NCBI RefSeq assembly: GCF_036965045.1
Contig: NZ_JBALOV010000028.1
Span: forward strand, 1-64,000
Direction: 5' to 3'
From: Ferdinandcohnia sp036965045
GTDB lineage: Bacteria; Bacillota; Bacilli; Bacillales; Bacillaceae_L
DNA length: 64,000 nt
Shown here piece after piece: positions 9,201 to 17,686 of the stretch (its first letter is position 1; each line of letters starts with the position of its first letter). The position numbers and the translations under genes are program-made. The notes beneath the pieces are model-generated. The model had not been told where the DNA came from, did not search any database, and saw only the letters and a program-made list of their open reading frames with translations.

Positions 9201-9398
9201 ATTGTTTATTTGTTCAGTATGTTTAGCGTCATAATAGGAAAGATTGCCTTTTGAGAGAAAGTTAGTCTCCCATGCGTAATAATATTCTCCAAGCAATGAA
9301 ACAAGCCATTCTGTATCTACGGTAGATTGATCATCTGGTTTCAATACAGTCAATAATTCCTCGTCTTTATTAAAAATAAATAATTCTTTCAATTTCAC
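6243..9398 (-). CDS. Tail-tip protein (prophage endopeptidase tail family) with FN3 and carbohydrate-binding-like regions
   Basis: 1051 residues. The N-terminal 420 residues resemble the baseplate/tail endopeptidase (Tal) proteins of Gram-positive siphophages. A fibronectin-III-like domain follows near 435-530 (PTPTNFTAEGYFKAIALKWD). A carbohydrate-binding-like module begins at GGRNLVRNGDFSN near 660, and the tail end is likely receptor-binding. It lies directly downstream of the distal tail protein, the usual order. The start GTG has a weak GGTGGT site. Confidence 0.8.
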   Translation of the reverse strand: MKLKELFIFNKDEELLTVLKPDDQSTVDTEWLVSLLGEYYYAWETNFLSKGNLSYYDAKHTEQINNVNHFEFEVPANHPDSQFIIEENMVAFIDDDGEMRLFVIKELDEIHNDDLYKIVYCQAAWIAELSGSPLEDLRPQNKTALEVLTTILENTRWSAGKVGELGLFSTNFYFENVVSAIKKILTIWGGEIKDRIVVTDGKISGRYIDILMRRGSDTGKSFEIGKDIKSVTKRVLSNPVSAIYGRGKSLPTDEGGFTRKTNFEDVSWIKANGDPVDKPLGQKWVGDEEVRQRIGKLKDGERQHVYAFIDYPEIDDPETLLEVTWNNLQKKKYPIVEYTLKVIDLASIIGLDHEKVRLGDTVFISDKEFTPELFIEARIIEIKKYINEPERNEVVLGDFISLFTDDDRLDEIESKLNDKGGVWDKGAEPIDDSDYPDIVPPTPTNFTAEGYFKAIALKWDYALSSYIAAYELYASQIKGFVPDKSNLTYRGKTGGYVFNADTDQQWYFRARTINHHGTPSPFTVEVQANTQRILTDDMVFGEEMAAKLRDLSKTAQLLADGSITGDMEMVNGQLLVREAAIGTAAIANGVIENFHLGEGIIDFAQIKKAIITDELISPLAKIDFAKIANVEITDAHISGRLKANRIEVGPDTVYEDGYDPTKIEVGGRNLVRNGDFSNALTHWRNWQSNRGTRELIDITDLPGFLKGFKIVANTSNEWGYAQDSLPTIQGEPYILSAWVKIESGGIELQEGNGSVSYSQTTSQVIGKWHRVEHQFIARDNFTNIYLGQTNSASNTIAYFTGVQLEKGNKATEWTPAPEDIQQYTDNKVDPYVETWNKADIINQSSSFEWTPEGFVAINPSNTLERVKFTSGGVGISSDGGKTYKTAITGSGVYTQRLQSYGSNTYMEIEGSDFYVRSNNSTRKLFDAYSTLTELYDGNEVDPAILGYGKIYMQRVEIYVPSGSYKAGGLSSEGGYIEKTINITDYVRVALSERAVIIPQSIHREFYAYEVLGGRVMGGDLEKIKLRISPYYNVNVGSAFYAQIDLLIVGWR

Positions 9399-9424
9399 AC
9401 CACCATTTTTTACAAATAAAAAAA

Positions 9425-9448
9425 AGAAACCTATATATATCTAGGTCT
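9425..9448 (-). terminator. Hairpin between distal tail and tail-tip genes
   Basis: AGACCTAGATATATATAGGTTTCT followed on the minus strand by a T run; it overlaps the 3' end of the distal tail gene. Confidence 0.6.
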
Positions 9449-10183
9449 CCAAAAGACTATTGTTTCTACTGCTTCTGCTGGTTCAACCCTTATTAATTGA
9501 TTACCGATATCAAAACTGAATTGGTTACTATTGAACCAATCATAGATTTGCATTGTAATTTTTCCATTTAACAAGATTTTCCCATTAGAAAAGTCAAATT
9601 CTAGGACATCGCCTGCACTGAAATTTCTAATTAATCTTACGTATTTTCCAGTATTTTCATGGATAATTTTAAGTTCATCTGAGGGATTGAGGAAGAATAC
9701 TCTAAATCGAGGTTGAGTTTTGTAAGTACCTTTTATATCAAGAGCAATTGGATCACCAGGATAATCTGGATCATGTTGGAACTTATACGAATTTTCAATT
9801 CCGTACCCAAAGGGATCAGGACAAACAAATACTATCGTCCCTTCTCCAAATACAAATAATTCATCTAAATCAACTGAGTTATCTAATACAGCAAAATAAG
9901 TAACATCACGCCTATTGGAGAAACTTAATTCACATTCCCTTTCTGTAAATAACCATTTTTTAATGTTATCTTTCAGTTCTTCGTAGTTATTAACACCATT
10001 TGAAATTAGTGTAATATTAATCTCAAAAACTTTTACACCTAAATTAGTGTTTCCTAAATACGCACCGGCTTTGCCAGGAATATTAATATAATTTCTTTTT
10101 ATGTTGGGAAGTAGTGATTGTTTTACCTTATTAACAATTAAATATTGACCACTATCAATACCGTTAAAATTAAAAGTTCTCAA
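9431..10183 (-). CDS. Distal tail protein (Dit)
   Basis: 250 residues. The start (RTFNFNGIDSGQYLIVNKV) and the PDPFGYG region near residue 130 are typical of the siphovirus distal tail family. It forms the hub joining the tail tube to the tail tip. The TTG start follows GGAGGGGG and overlaps the tape-measure stop by four bases. Confidence 0.85.
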   Translation of the reverse strand: MRTFNFNGIDSGQYLIVNKVKQSLLPNIKRNYINIPGKAGAYLGNTNLGVKVFEINITLISNGVNNYEELKDNIKKWLFTERECELSFSNRRDVTYFAVLDNSVDLDELFVFGEGTIVFVCPDPFGYGIENSYKFQHDPDYPGDPIALDIKGTYKTQPRFRVFFLNPSDELKIIHENTGKYVRLIRNFSAGDVLEFDFSNGKILLNGKITMQIYDWFNSNQFSFDIGNQLIRVEPAEAVETIVFWRPRYI

Positions 10184-12963
10184 ATTATACCCCCTCCTTG
10201 CCTTCCTTGAGTTGTCCGTTTTCTACTTTTGTATCTATCTTGATAATAAGTAACATCTTCATAGGTTGCTTTTGCAACTTCTTTACCATCAATTGAAACG
10301 GATATTGGTCTATCACTTAATGCAATTAATTGTGAGATTAATGTATCCATAGAATCATAATTTGGAGTACCAGATTGGTTTGGTCTCGATATTCCGGCAT
10401 CAATTAACCTCATTAAATTTGCTTGTTGCGCTTGAGTTAATACCATTTCATCTTTTAACAAACGCACATCTACTTCGTTATGCATTGGTGTATTCATTTG
10501 CATCACTTGTGAAGCAAGACCGCCAGTATGTAATTTAGGCATTTGATTTAATGGATTTTCTCCAACAATTCCACCAGTATGATACGTCAAATAAGAACCT
10601 GATTTAGTTCGCTGAGTAACATAGACTGTTTTATTTATATTCTTTCCTAATTCACTGTTAAGAACGGATGCATCACTAATGATTTTCTTAACCCTGTCAC
10701 GAACAGTTTCTAATGAACCAATTTGTTCATCAATCGCTCGAATCCCATCTTGATATTCGGTAGTATTCTTGAAGGCTTCATCAGTATTTGCAATCATGCT
10801 GTCTTTCTTGTGCTTTAATTTAAGAATCTCATTTTCAACTGTCTTTAGACCTTCACCCTTTTTAGTATTTAATCCAGCTTGAGCAAGTTCTAAGTCAATC
10901 ATTTTATCTTTAACTTCGTCTAATTGTTTCAATTCTTCTTGAGTTAATCCAAGTTCGTCTTTTTTCTTCTTTAACTTATCAAGAATTTCTATATTTTGAT
11001 CCTTTAGGATTTTAATTTCCATATTTGCACGGTCAATTTCTTGCTCGTATAAAGTGATGTATTCTTCTTTACCTTGCTTTTTGGCTTCATTAATTTTTCG
11101 AGTCTGGTCAAAGATAATCTTTTCGTATTCAGTGATTTCCTCATCGATTTTTTGACGGTCTGATTCTAATTTATTAATATCTTCCTTCAACGACTTTTCT
11201 TCTCTTAATAAGTCAGCCATTTTGGACTCTGCTTTTGCTTGTTGAATCTCTAACTCTAACCGAATGGCTTCAAGTTGTTCCTTGTTGAACTCCTTCACTT
11301 TATCAGTGGATTCAAGATAAGCATTACCTTGTTCCGATATTTTGATATTTGCGTCAGGAACAACTTCGATAATTTTTCCATTAAGGTCTACCATTCGTTG
11401 AAGTTCATCGGCAGATAGTCCTGATTTCTCAGCTAATTTTTCATGCTCTTGTCTTAACGCTTCTAAAATCTGTGGATCAGTTGTACGGTTCATTTCATCA
11501 CTAATATCTAAGAATCTTGCAAACTCATCATTAGTTAGTTGTGAGCGAAGTTTAAGGTTATCGAATTCTTCAGTCATTGAAGATAATTCTTCTTGTTGTT
11601 TCATCATGGCTTCAGCATTTTCAAGGCTTACTTTATTAAAATCGTCATATTGAGATTTAGCACCTACAACAACACCTGCTAATAATGAAAGTCCTGTAAT
11701 AACTAATCCAACTGGACTCAATGAAAGACCCTTCAAAGCAGTTACAACTTTCATAAGTGAAGTAGCTGCTAGTGCCACTCCGACAGATGCTCCTGCCATT
11801 TTTATACCTGTATCGTATACTTCAGGATTAAGTTTTCCTAGACTTTCAAATATTTCTGTTCCAGTCTCGACAATTTCTCTAAATTTAGGTAAGAACTCAT
11901 TTCCTACTTTGATTCCAAGTGTTTCTAATGCTCCTTGAAACTCTTCAAAAGAACCCTTAAGATTATCCTTCATAATATCAGCAGTCTCTTTTGATGAACC
12001 TGCTGAATTTTCTAGTGCTTTAGTAAAGTCATTAAACTTTTCCGGGCCTGCCCCAATTACGGAAAGCATACCACTAGCCGCTTCAGTTCCAAATATGGTA
12101 CTTAACTCTGCTACTTTTTGAGCATCTGTCATATCATTTAGACCATCAACAAATTGAGGTAGTATTTCGGATAAATCTAAAAAGTTCCCTTTTGCATCAA
12201 CAGTGCTTACACCTAAGTCTTTTAATGCTTCTTTCCCTTCTTTTGTTGGGTCTGCAAGTCGTTGTAATGCCATACGTAATGTAGTCCCTGCTTGACTACC
12301 TTCCATTCCGGCATCGACCATAATTCCAGTAGCACTCGCAAGTTCTTCCATGCTTATTCCTAGTGTCTGAGCGATTGGTGCTGCATACTTAAACGCATAA
12401 CCTAAATCATCCATACTCGCTGCTGAAACGTTAGCAGTCATTGCAAGAACGTCTGCTACACGATTAGCCTCACTAGCTTCTAAGTGGAATCCGTTAAGTG
12501 CTGCTGCAACTATACTTGCTGTCTGTGCTAAGTTTGCTCCCGCTGCTTCTGAAGCTGAAATTACACCAGGCATAGCCGCCAACATTTCATTAACATTGAA
12601 TCCCATTGCCGCTAGGTCTTCAAAGCCTAATGCAACCTCAGAAGCACTCTTACTTGTGGAAGCACCTAAATCAAGTGCCGCTTGTTCTAAGAGTTTAAAT
12701 TCAGCATCAGTTGCTCCTGAAATAGCTTTAACTCGACTCATTTGTTGTTCAAAGTCTGCTGCGATTTTTGTTGCAATTCCCACTCCGACAGCAACAGCAG
12801 TACCAATCGCTAGTGATGCTCGTTGAATTCCATCAATTGCCTTTTCAGTATTCTTTGCAGAGTTTTTCGTTTTATCAAGTTCTTCTCTTGCTTCGTTCAT
12901 TCCTTTGTTGAAACTACCTTTGTCTAAGACTAATCTAGCCCTAATTTCTCCAACTTTTGCCAT
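10180..12963 (-). CDS. Tail tape measure protein
   Basis: About 927 residues. The N-terminal 350 residues form a TP901-type core with Ala/Gly-rich helices (for example FGTEAASGMLSVIGAGP), then hydrophobic segments near 390-430 and a long coiled coil near 540-720. It sets tail length and helps DNA ejection. The ATG chosen (MAKVGEIRARLVLDKG) is five codons inside the longest frame, close behind GGTGAGG. The coiled-coil length fits a siphovirus tail. Confidence 0.9.
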   Translation of the reverse strand: MAKVGEIRARLVLDKGSFNKGMNEAREELDKTKNSAKNTEKAIDGIQRASLAIGTAVAVGVGIATKIAADFEQQMSRVKAISGATDAEFKLLEQAALDLGASTSKSASEVALGFEDLAAMGFNVNEMLAAMPGVISASEAAGANLAQTASIVAAALNGFHLEASEANRVADVLAMTANVSAASMDDLGYAFKYAAPIAQTLGISMEELASATGIMVDAGMEGSQAGTTLRMALQRLADPTKEGKEALKDLGVSTVDAKGNFLDLSEILPQFVDGLNDMTDAQKVAELSTIFGTEAASGMLSVIGAGPEKFNDFTKALENSAGSSKETADIMKDNLKGSFEEFQGALETLGIKVGNEFLPKFREIVETGTEIFESLGKLNPEVYDTGIKMAGASVGVALAATSLMKVVTALKGLSLSPVGLVITGLSLLAGVVVGAKSQYDDFNKVSLENAEAMMKQQEELSSMTEEFDNLKLRSQLTNDEFARFLDISDEMNRTTDPQILEALRQEHEKLAEKSGLSADELQRMVDLNGKIIEVVPDANIKISEQGNAYLESTDKVKEFNKEQLEAIRLELEIQQAKAESKMADLLREEKSLKEDINKLESDRQKIDEEITEYEKIIFDQTRKINEAKKQGKEEYITLYEQEIDRANMEIKILKDQNIEILDKLKKKKDELGLTQEELKQLDEVKDKMIDLELAQAGLNTKKGEGLKTVENEILKLKHKKDSMIANTDEAFKNTTEYQDGIRAIDEQIGSLETVRDRVKKIISDASVLNSELGKNINKTVYVTQRTKSGSYLTYHTGGIVGENPLNQMPKLHTGGLASQVMQMNTPMHNEVDVRLLKDEMVLTQAQQANLMRLIDAGISRPNQSGTPNYDSMDTLISQLIALSDRPISVSIDGKEVAKATYEDVTYYQDRYKSRKRTTQGRQGGGII

Positions 12964-12983
12964 TTCCTCACCATCCAATTCAT

Positions 12984-13016
12984 AAAAAAATAGGACGTTT
13001 AGAAACTAACGTCCTA
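12984..13016 (-). terminator. Hairpin between tail chaperone and tape measure genes
   Basis: TAGGACGTT...AACGTCCTA followed on the minus strand by a run of seven T. It has the form of an intrinsic terminator inside the late operon. Confidence 0.75.
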
Positions 13017-13735
13017 CATCTGGTTAATTTTATTGGTAAACGCTCTAAGTTCTTCGAACTTGTCACGATTGAATTCATCGTCATTGTTAAAATCTGAATA
13101 TTGCTGTATAAATTTTGAATAACCTTCTTTGTCTAATGATCTGTCATTCGAAGCTATCATTAAATTCAGTTGCTCTAATTTTTCTATATTTTTTCTTTCT
13201 CTTTTTCGCTTAAGATAAATCGGAATATCAATCATGTAATAATTATTTTCAATCTCAAACTGACTAACATTTAATTCAAGGGATGCATCAATTAAAAAAT
13301 CATCTAATGTATACGGTTTGTCCTCTACTCGTTTGGAGTTTCTTGTGGTTTGATTTGTTTTAGTAGAGGACTTAACATGTTTTTTATTGTTTCATCCAAA
13401 TTATTCTTTTTAACTGTTTTGAATAAATAATCTACCATTTCATCAATACCAACATTCTTTTTTATGTACTCTTCGTCAATTCCACTAAGGATGGAAGTAA
13501 CTTTTACAATCTCATCCATTACAAAATCACCAGCTACTAAAATCCATTCAAAAACATTCTTCTTCTCTTCACCAGAATAGAATTTAAGCATGGCATCAAA
13601 TAAAATCCCAGGTAACATTTCAACCGAATTCATTACCTCTTTGTAAACATAAGGAGTTACTTTTTTAATTTTCACTTTCTTATTTCCAAGTTGGTGTACA
13701 CCTTGTTTATCAAGAAATAGTTTTTTGATATTCAT
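13014..13735 (-). CDS. Tail assembly chaperone GT fusion by -1 frameshift
   Basis: The downstream reading frame (ending at 13014) has no good start of its own at 13235 and remains open upstream through the end of the first chaperone gene, in the -1 frame. A slip at the heptamer at 13379-13385 would join 119 residues of the first frame to 121 of the second, making a 240-residue fusion. Tail chaperone pairs encoded this way (lambda G/GT style) always lie just before the tape measure gene, as here. Confidence 0.8.
13325..13735 (-). CDS. Tail assembly chaperone (G-like)
   Basis: 136 residues, ATG after GGAGG. It starts MNIKKLFLDKQGVHQLGNKK and is mostly helical. The position between the major tail protein and tape measure gene, plus the frameshift overlap, identifies it. 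It would coat the tape measure protein during tail assembly. Confidence 0.85.
   Translation of the reverse strand: MNIKKLFLDKQGVHQLGNKKVKIKKVTPYVYKEVMNSVEMLPGILFDAMLKFYSGEEKKNVFEWILVAGDFVMDEIVKVTSILSGIDEEYIKKNVGIDEMVDYLFKTVKKNNLDETIKNMLSPLLKQIKPQETPNE
13379..13385 (-). other. Slippery heptamer A AAA AAC
   Basis: In the G frame the codons are ATA AAA AAC, giving the classical X XXY YYZ pattern. After a -1 slip the frame reads on to 13014 without a stop. Confidence 0.85.
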
Positions 13736-13761
13736 TTTTTAACCTCCAATTTAATTAAAAT

Positions 13762-13785
13762 AAGGCTGAGTTCTCACTCAACCTT
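13762..13785 (-). terminator. Hairpin after major tail gene
   Basis: AAGGTTGAGTGAGAACTCAGCCTT on the minus strand, followed by an AT-rich tract. Likely partial terminator or mRNA stabiliser. Confidence 0.5.
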
Positions 13786-13818
13786 AGTGTTTTTGCTATT
13801 ATCTACTCAGAGGGACTA

Positions 13819-14358
13819 TCAGGATATGGTTACTAAAGAATCACCCATGAAGTACAAGAGTCCTTTTTCATCTGGATACGCAACGAAGGTAACATTTGCG
13901 ATACGCTCATTGTCTGAGTTGTAAGTGTATTCAATATCTGCCATCGGTGCTGCAAGTGGGATAGTAACCCAATCGTTTTCGCTAGTACCCTTTGCAGTTG
14001 GTTTAATAACTAATTTCTTTGCAGTAGATGTCAAATCATCTCCGGCATTAGCGTAAACCTCTAATTTATGCAAAGGTTTTTCAGGGTCAACCACATCTTC
14101 ACCAAACTTTGAATTAGGTGTGACCACAGATAATTTCTTGAGATCATATTCAGCCATTGGAACAGTAACTTGAGCAGTACGACCTTTGAAAATTGACTTT
14201 ACTGGTGTATCACCGTATTGGTCAATTGTAATATCTTGCTTTGTACTTGAAACACTGAAGACAACTCCGCCTTTTGTAACATCAAAAATTGTTGGAGTTG
14301 AATCACCGAACTCTACTTTTGCAGGCCCGATTGGTACGTTAATCGTCTTTAAAGCCAT
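13819..14358 (-). CDS. Major tail (tube) protein
   Basis: 179 residues, ATG after AAGGAG. It starts MALKTINVPIGPAKVEFGDS and is rich in beta strands, as tail tube proteins are. It lies between the tail terminator-like gene and the chaperone pair, the canonical place. Expected to be among the most abundant late proteins, and it is flanked on both sides by hairpins. Confidence 0.85.
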   Translation of the reverse strand: MALKTINVPIGPAKVEFGDSTPTIFDVTKGGVVFSVSSTKQDITIDQYGDTPVKSIFKGRTAQVTVPMAEYDLKKLSVVTPNSKFGEDVVDPEKPLHKLEVYANAGDDLTSTAKKLVIKPTAKGTSENDWVTIPLAAPMADIEYTYNSDNERIANVTFVAYPDEKGLLYFMGDSLVTIS

Positions 14359-14395
14359 ATTTAAACATCTCCTTATAAGGTTATAAAATAAAAAA

Positions 14396-14420
14396 ATAGT
14401 CCACTAAATTAGCGAACTAT
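14396..14420 (-). terminator. Hairpin upstream of major tail gene
   Basis: ATAGTTCGCTAATTTAGTGGACTAT followed by a T run on the minus strand, overlapping the end of the preceding gene. Confidence 0.5.
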
Positions 14421-14783
14421 CATACTAAAATTCAAACTATAGATTGGTCTGTCATTCTCATCTGTGCCTAAAAATAAAGGAACGGAATTCATACAACGAA
14501 TGGCAACAACTGAATACTCTCCAATCATTACCTCTTCTAAATTAGTTAGGGACTCATACAATTGATTAGCAATGTTCTCCGATTCACTCCAGCCTTCAGG
14601 TGTATTAGCACCCCTAACAAGAATTTGAAAGGAAGGTTGTTTAATTCCGGTATCTCTCGTAGGAAATCCACCAGTTAACTTTACGGAAGCACAATCATCA
14701 ACGGATTCTTTAGGAATGCGATTCTTAAAATAGGTATAAGGAACTTGGGATTCAATAAAATCAATCAAACTATCTAACTTCAT
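14409..14783 (-). CDS. Tail terminator / minor capsid protein
   Basis: 124 residues starting MKLDSLIDFIESQVPYTYF, with the motif FQILVRGANTPEGWSES. This matches the phage minor capsid/tail terminator family of Firmicutes siphophages that caps the head-proximal end of the tail. The gene overlaps its upstream neighbour by four bases and lies just before the major tail gene, as expected. Confidence 0.75.
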   Translation of the reverse strand: MKLDSLIDFIESQVPYTYFKNRIPKESVDDCASVKLTGGFPTRDTGIKQPSFQILVRGANTPEGWSESENIANQLYESLTNLEEVMIGEYSVVAIRCMNSVPLFLGTDENDRPIYSLNFSMIVR

Positions 14784-15205
14784 TTATTAATCCCCCCTAC
14801 TACACCTTCTGCAAGCCATTTGAGATACTTCTCACTTTCCCCTTCAAGTGGACGTTGTAAATACTTGTTCCCTGTTTGGTATCCATCTGTTCCAGGTGAA
14901 GCTTGAGATTGTTCCCCTAACTCATAATCCATTTCATGAGTCCATAAAGCATAGTTAAACCGTCCCTTTCCATCTTGTTCAGTTGCAGAGAATGATACTT
15001 CACCAATGATTTTATCTCCCTCTTGAAAAACTTCCTTGTTGACTGAACGTCTCAAAGTTGTTTTATCAATAGGAGCAATATCAACAGAAATACGTGCTAA
15101 GTCATCTACAGAATCATGCATACGTTCAATGGATTCTTTTGTAATGTCACTCACTTTATCATTAAGTAGTCGTAAGAAATCAGAATCATCAAATTCAAAA
15201 CTCAT
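14780..15205 (-). CDS. Head-tail joining protein (HK97 gp10-like)
   Basis: 141 residues; helical N-terminus (LLNDKVSDITKESIERMHDS) followed by ARISVDIAPIDKTTLRRSV, the pattern of minor head-tail proteins of the HK97 gp10 type. ATG after GGAGGTG. It overlaps the next gene by four bases. Confidence 0.75.
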   Translation of the reverse strand: MSFEFDDSDFLRLLNDKVSDITKESIERMHDSVDDLARISVDIAPIDKTTLRRSVNKEVFQEGDKIIGEVSFSATEQDGKGRFNYALWTHEMDYELGEQSQASPGTDGYQTGNKYLQRPLEGESEKYLKWLAEGVVGGINK

Positions 15206-15552
15206 ATAAACACCTCCGTCAAAATTGGCTTTCCACCAATATCACGTTTTACGTTAATCTTCTTGGGAGGCTGTTTAATCGTTTGATTCAATTCATTGGT
15301 GTATTCAATATCATCGAAGTAACTAATATCCGCTAATTTGTCATAAAGAATCTTAGCAGTAGCAACTACGGTTTCTTTTGAAGTAACTCCAAGCGAATTA
15401 TTCTCGACAAGGAATGAACCCTCATCAACACGACAATTTAACCGAATAGTTTTATCAAGTTTGGGAAATCCATTTCTATCTAGAACAGGCTTTCCATTTT
15501 CCATTTTCACTTTATGTACAGCTGTCACTTGATTCATAGGAACAATAGCCAT
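15202..15552 (-). CDS. Putative minor capsid / head completion protein
   Basis: 116 residues starting MAIVPMNQVTAVHKVKMENG. It matches in position and length the minor capsid proteins that act as stoppers between connector and tail. The ATG overlaps the upstream stop (TAATG), so it is translationally coupled. Confidence 0.7.
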   Translation of the reverse strand: MAIVPMNQVTAVHKVKMENGKPVLDRNGFPKLDKTIRLNCRVDEGSFLVENNSLGVTSKETVVATAKILYDKLADISYFDDIEYTNELNQTIKQPPKKINVKRDIGGKPILTEVFI

Positions 15553-15950
15553 TAGATTGTTCTCCCGAATTTACGTTTTAGACTTACACCATTAACTTCT
15601 TCAATTAATCGTTTTGACTCGGCAGGAATAAATCTTTCTAATGACTGACCAACTGAACTTTGATTAAATGTATAGGAAGCAACTCCAGTAACGGAATATC
15701 CCGCTACACCGTAGTGTTGACCTTTATTAGCATCACTAAATAGAGCAGATAACACACCTGTAAAAGCATAAACTGCATCTTCAGGAATAATGAAGTCAGG
15801 ATATTTTCTTTTTAGAGTTGTATAAGCTACATTCATAGTTCGCATTTGCTTCTCATAAGAAGAACTTTCCCATTCTTCATACTCTAAAGAATATAAACTG
15901 AGATAGGAATCACACATCATAACATCTGGTTCAAAATTTGGCTCTGCCAT
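15552..15950 (-). CDS. Head-tail connector protein
   Basis: 132 residues starting MAEPNFEPDVMMCDSYLSLY. Helical N-terminal half, Gly/Ser-rich loop region (GVAGYSVTGVASYTF). First gene after the capsid block, so most likely the adaptor bound to the portal. Family assignment rests mainly on gene order. Confidence 0.65.
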   Translation of the reverse strand: MAEPNFEPDVMMCDSYLSLYSLEYEEWESSSYEKQMRTMNVAYTTLKRKYPDFIIPEDAVYAFTGVLSALFSDANKGQHYGVAGYSVTGVASYTFNQSSVGQSLERFIPAESKRLIEEVNGVSLKRKFGRTI

Positions 15951-15961
15951 AATGTTAACAC

Positions 15962-16081
15962 CTACTCTTTATCCGATTTACTTTTATTCTTCTTATCTTT
16001 CTTTGATTGATCTTTTTTTACTTCTTCAACTTTCTCAAGTTGTTCTTTTGCTTTTCTATGTCGCCTGAATAACATACCCAT
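15962..16081 (-). CDS. 39-residue highly basic protein in the capsid block
   Basis: ATG after AGGAGGTG; MGMLFRRHRKAKEQLEKVEE then a Lys/Asp/Ser-rich tail. Nearly half the residues are charged. It lies between major capsid and connector genes with its own strong ribosome site, so it is probably made. It may bind DNA or serve as head decoration; no homologue recognised. Confidence 0.7.
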   Translation of the reverse strand: MGMLFRRHRKAKEQLEKVEEVKKDQSKKDKKNKSKSDKE

Positions 16082-16102
16082 AGAAAACACCTCCTAAATA
16101 AA

Positions 16103-16128
16103 TAGAGGACTAACTTAATAGCCCTCTA
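16103..16128 (-). terminator. Hairpin after major capsid gene
   Basis: TAGAGGGC and GTCCTCTA arms around an AT loop, 20 bases below the capsid stop, with an AT tail. Confidence 0.55.
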
Positions 16129-16147
16129 CCTTTAAATAATCATTAAA

Positions 16148-16945
16148 TTAAACAGTAGCAGTCATTTTAACTACACCAGACTCATTGTACAGGTTAGTAG
16201 TGTAGTATTGGTTACCCGCTAGTACAACAGTACGTGCAAGAATGTCAGCGTCTTTATTTACATTAACTCCACGCTTGTAAACAATTTCAACTGCATCTTG
16301 CTTTTGAAGGTAAGAAGTACCTTCTGGTAAACGTTTTGTTCTCACAATGTCTTTAACCCCAACAAGTTCAGAAACCTGTCCTTTAGATAATGCTTTATCT
16401 TGTGCATCTCCACCAACACTGAATAAAGACTTGACTAATTTAGTGTAATCCTTGTTATTAATGAATAGGATGTAATCCTCTTCGTCCTCGTCTCCAAATA
16501 CGTCAACTGCATCAATAATGTTTGCAGCTGAAGTTGCAGCACCAGCGAAAGATAATTGTGCTGAAGCTAGAGTAGCTAAATAATCAATTTCCATCTTGTC
16601 AGCAAGTGACATAGTGATTTGCTTCTCAGCTTCATCTAGAGTACCACTTAAATTAGTTAAAACAGCCTTCTCAGTAACCTCAACGGATTTACCAGCTTCT
16701 TTAATAGTTACTTGAGTAGTAGTCATGCTTAACTTAGCAGGATCCATTGGAACGCCTTCAACTAAATCATCTGCTGCTCCAATGTATGCATAACGAGGAC
16801 GAGTGATTGTATCACCTGGCTGTCCTTCTAGAGTGTCATCGATTTTCGCAAAAGGTGCGAATCGAATTTTCTGTGGTAAATTTGCTGAAACCTCATCTGC
16901 TAGTACCTCTGGATTAATTAAATCTAATGCTTTTGTTTGTGCCAT
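16148..16945 (-). CDS. Major capsid protein (N4-gp56 / HK97-like fold)
   Basis: 265 residues starting MAQTKALDLINPEVLADEVS. The segment GDTITRPRYAYIGAADDLVE and the following MTTTQVTIKEAGKSVEVTEK fit the N4-gp56-type major capsid proteins of Gram-positive phages. It follows the scaffold gene, and is flanked by hairpins on both sides, which would raise or protect its message. Assignment by motif and order. Confidence 0.85.
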   Translation of the reverse strand: MAQTKALDLINPEVLADEVSANLPQKIRFAPFAKIDDTLEGQPGDTITRPRYAYIGAADDLVEGVPMDPAKLSMTTTQVTIKEAGKSVEVTEKAVLTNLSGTLDEAEKQITMSLADKMEIDYLATLASAQLSFAGAATSAANIIDAVDVFGDEDEEDYILFINNKDYTKLVKSLFSVGGDAQDKALSKGQVSELVGVKDIVRTKRLPEGTSYLQKQDAVEIVYKRGVNVNKDADILARTVVLAGNQYYTTNLYNESGVVKMTATV

Positions 16946-17019
16946 AATATAAAAACTCCTTTATAATTTTATAGTTTGTTTTGCTTTCTTTTTGGCAAGG
17001 TCTAAGCGAAAAGACCAAA

Positions 17020-17046
17020 TAAAAAAGGATACCTATTGGTTATCCT
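17020..17046 (-). terminator. Hairpin between scaffold and capsid genes
   Basis: AGGATAACC and GGTATCCT arms followed by six T on the minus strand. It overlaps the scaffold stop codon. Confidence 0.65.
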
Positions 17047-17606
17047 CTTAACTTTGCGTATAAAGTTGGATTCTCATTGGCTAGTTTTGTTTTCTCTGAG
17101 ATAGACATTTGTTTAAATTGTTCTTTAGTGATTTCATTCTTAGTTGCATCGCCATTTGTCATATCACCGATGGCTTTTTGTTCTTTTTTACCGAATAGGC
17201 CTTTTGCAATGGCATTATTAATCCATTTGAGTTTATCTAGTTCGCTACCTTCTGGAATCAAATCATGAAATTCTTTAGGAACAGAGTTTAACTTTGTTTC
17301 AAAGTCTTGTTTAAAGATTTCTTGATATTGGTTCAATTGCTCTACAAGTGGATCATGTTTTGATTTCAAGTCTGTATAAAGAGACTCGAATTCACCTTGT
17401 TTCTTTTTGGCTTCTTCATCTGCTTGTTGCTGTTGCTTCAGAAGTTCCTCATATTTAGTTTTTAACTCGTTTCTTTCAGTATTTACCTTTTGGAAACGGT
17501 CATATGGAATCGTATTTTCGTTTTTTTGCGAGTTCGTACTCGATTGATCCCCATTAGTATTTTGATCTGTATTATTTACATCTTGGTTTTGATTTTGGTC
17601 TAACAT
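17040..17606 (-). CDS. Capsid scaffolding protein
   Basis: 188 residues: an Asn/Gln/Ser-rich N-terminus, a long coiled coil near residues 40-90 (NELKTKYEELLKQQQQADEE), and a helical C-terminus ending LANENPTLYAKLRG. This is the layout of scaffold proteins encoded directly before the major capsid. ATG after AAGGAGG. Confidence 0.8.
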   Translation of the reverse strand: MLDQNQNQDVNNTDQNTNGDQSSTNSQKNENTIPYDRFQKVNTERNELKTKYEELLKQQQQADEEAKKKQGEFESLYTDLKSKHDPLVEQLNQYQEIFKQDFETKLNSVPKEFHDLIPEGSELDKLKWINNAIAKGLFGKKEQKAIGDMTNGDATKNEITKEQFKQMSISEKTKLANENPTLYAKLRG

Positions 17607-17686
17607 TGATAAAATCCTCCTTAATTACGTTCGTAACGTGAACGATTCGAATTAGATATATTTAACGACCTTCTCAGGTCAAGTTT

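Noticed and set aside
13014..13235. Independent 73-residue gene
   Set aside because: The frame is open further upstream and there is no ribosome site at 13235; it is better explained as the frameshift extension of the tail chaperone.
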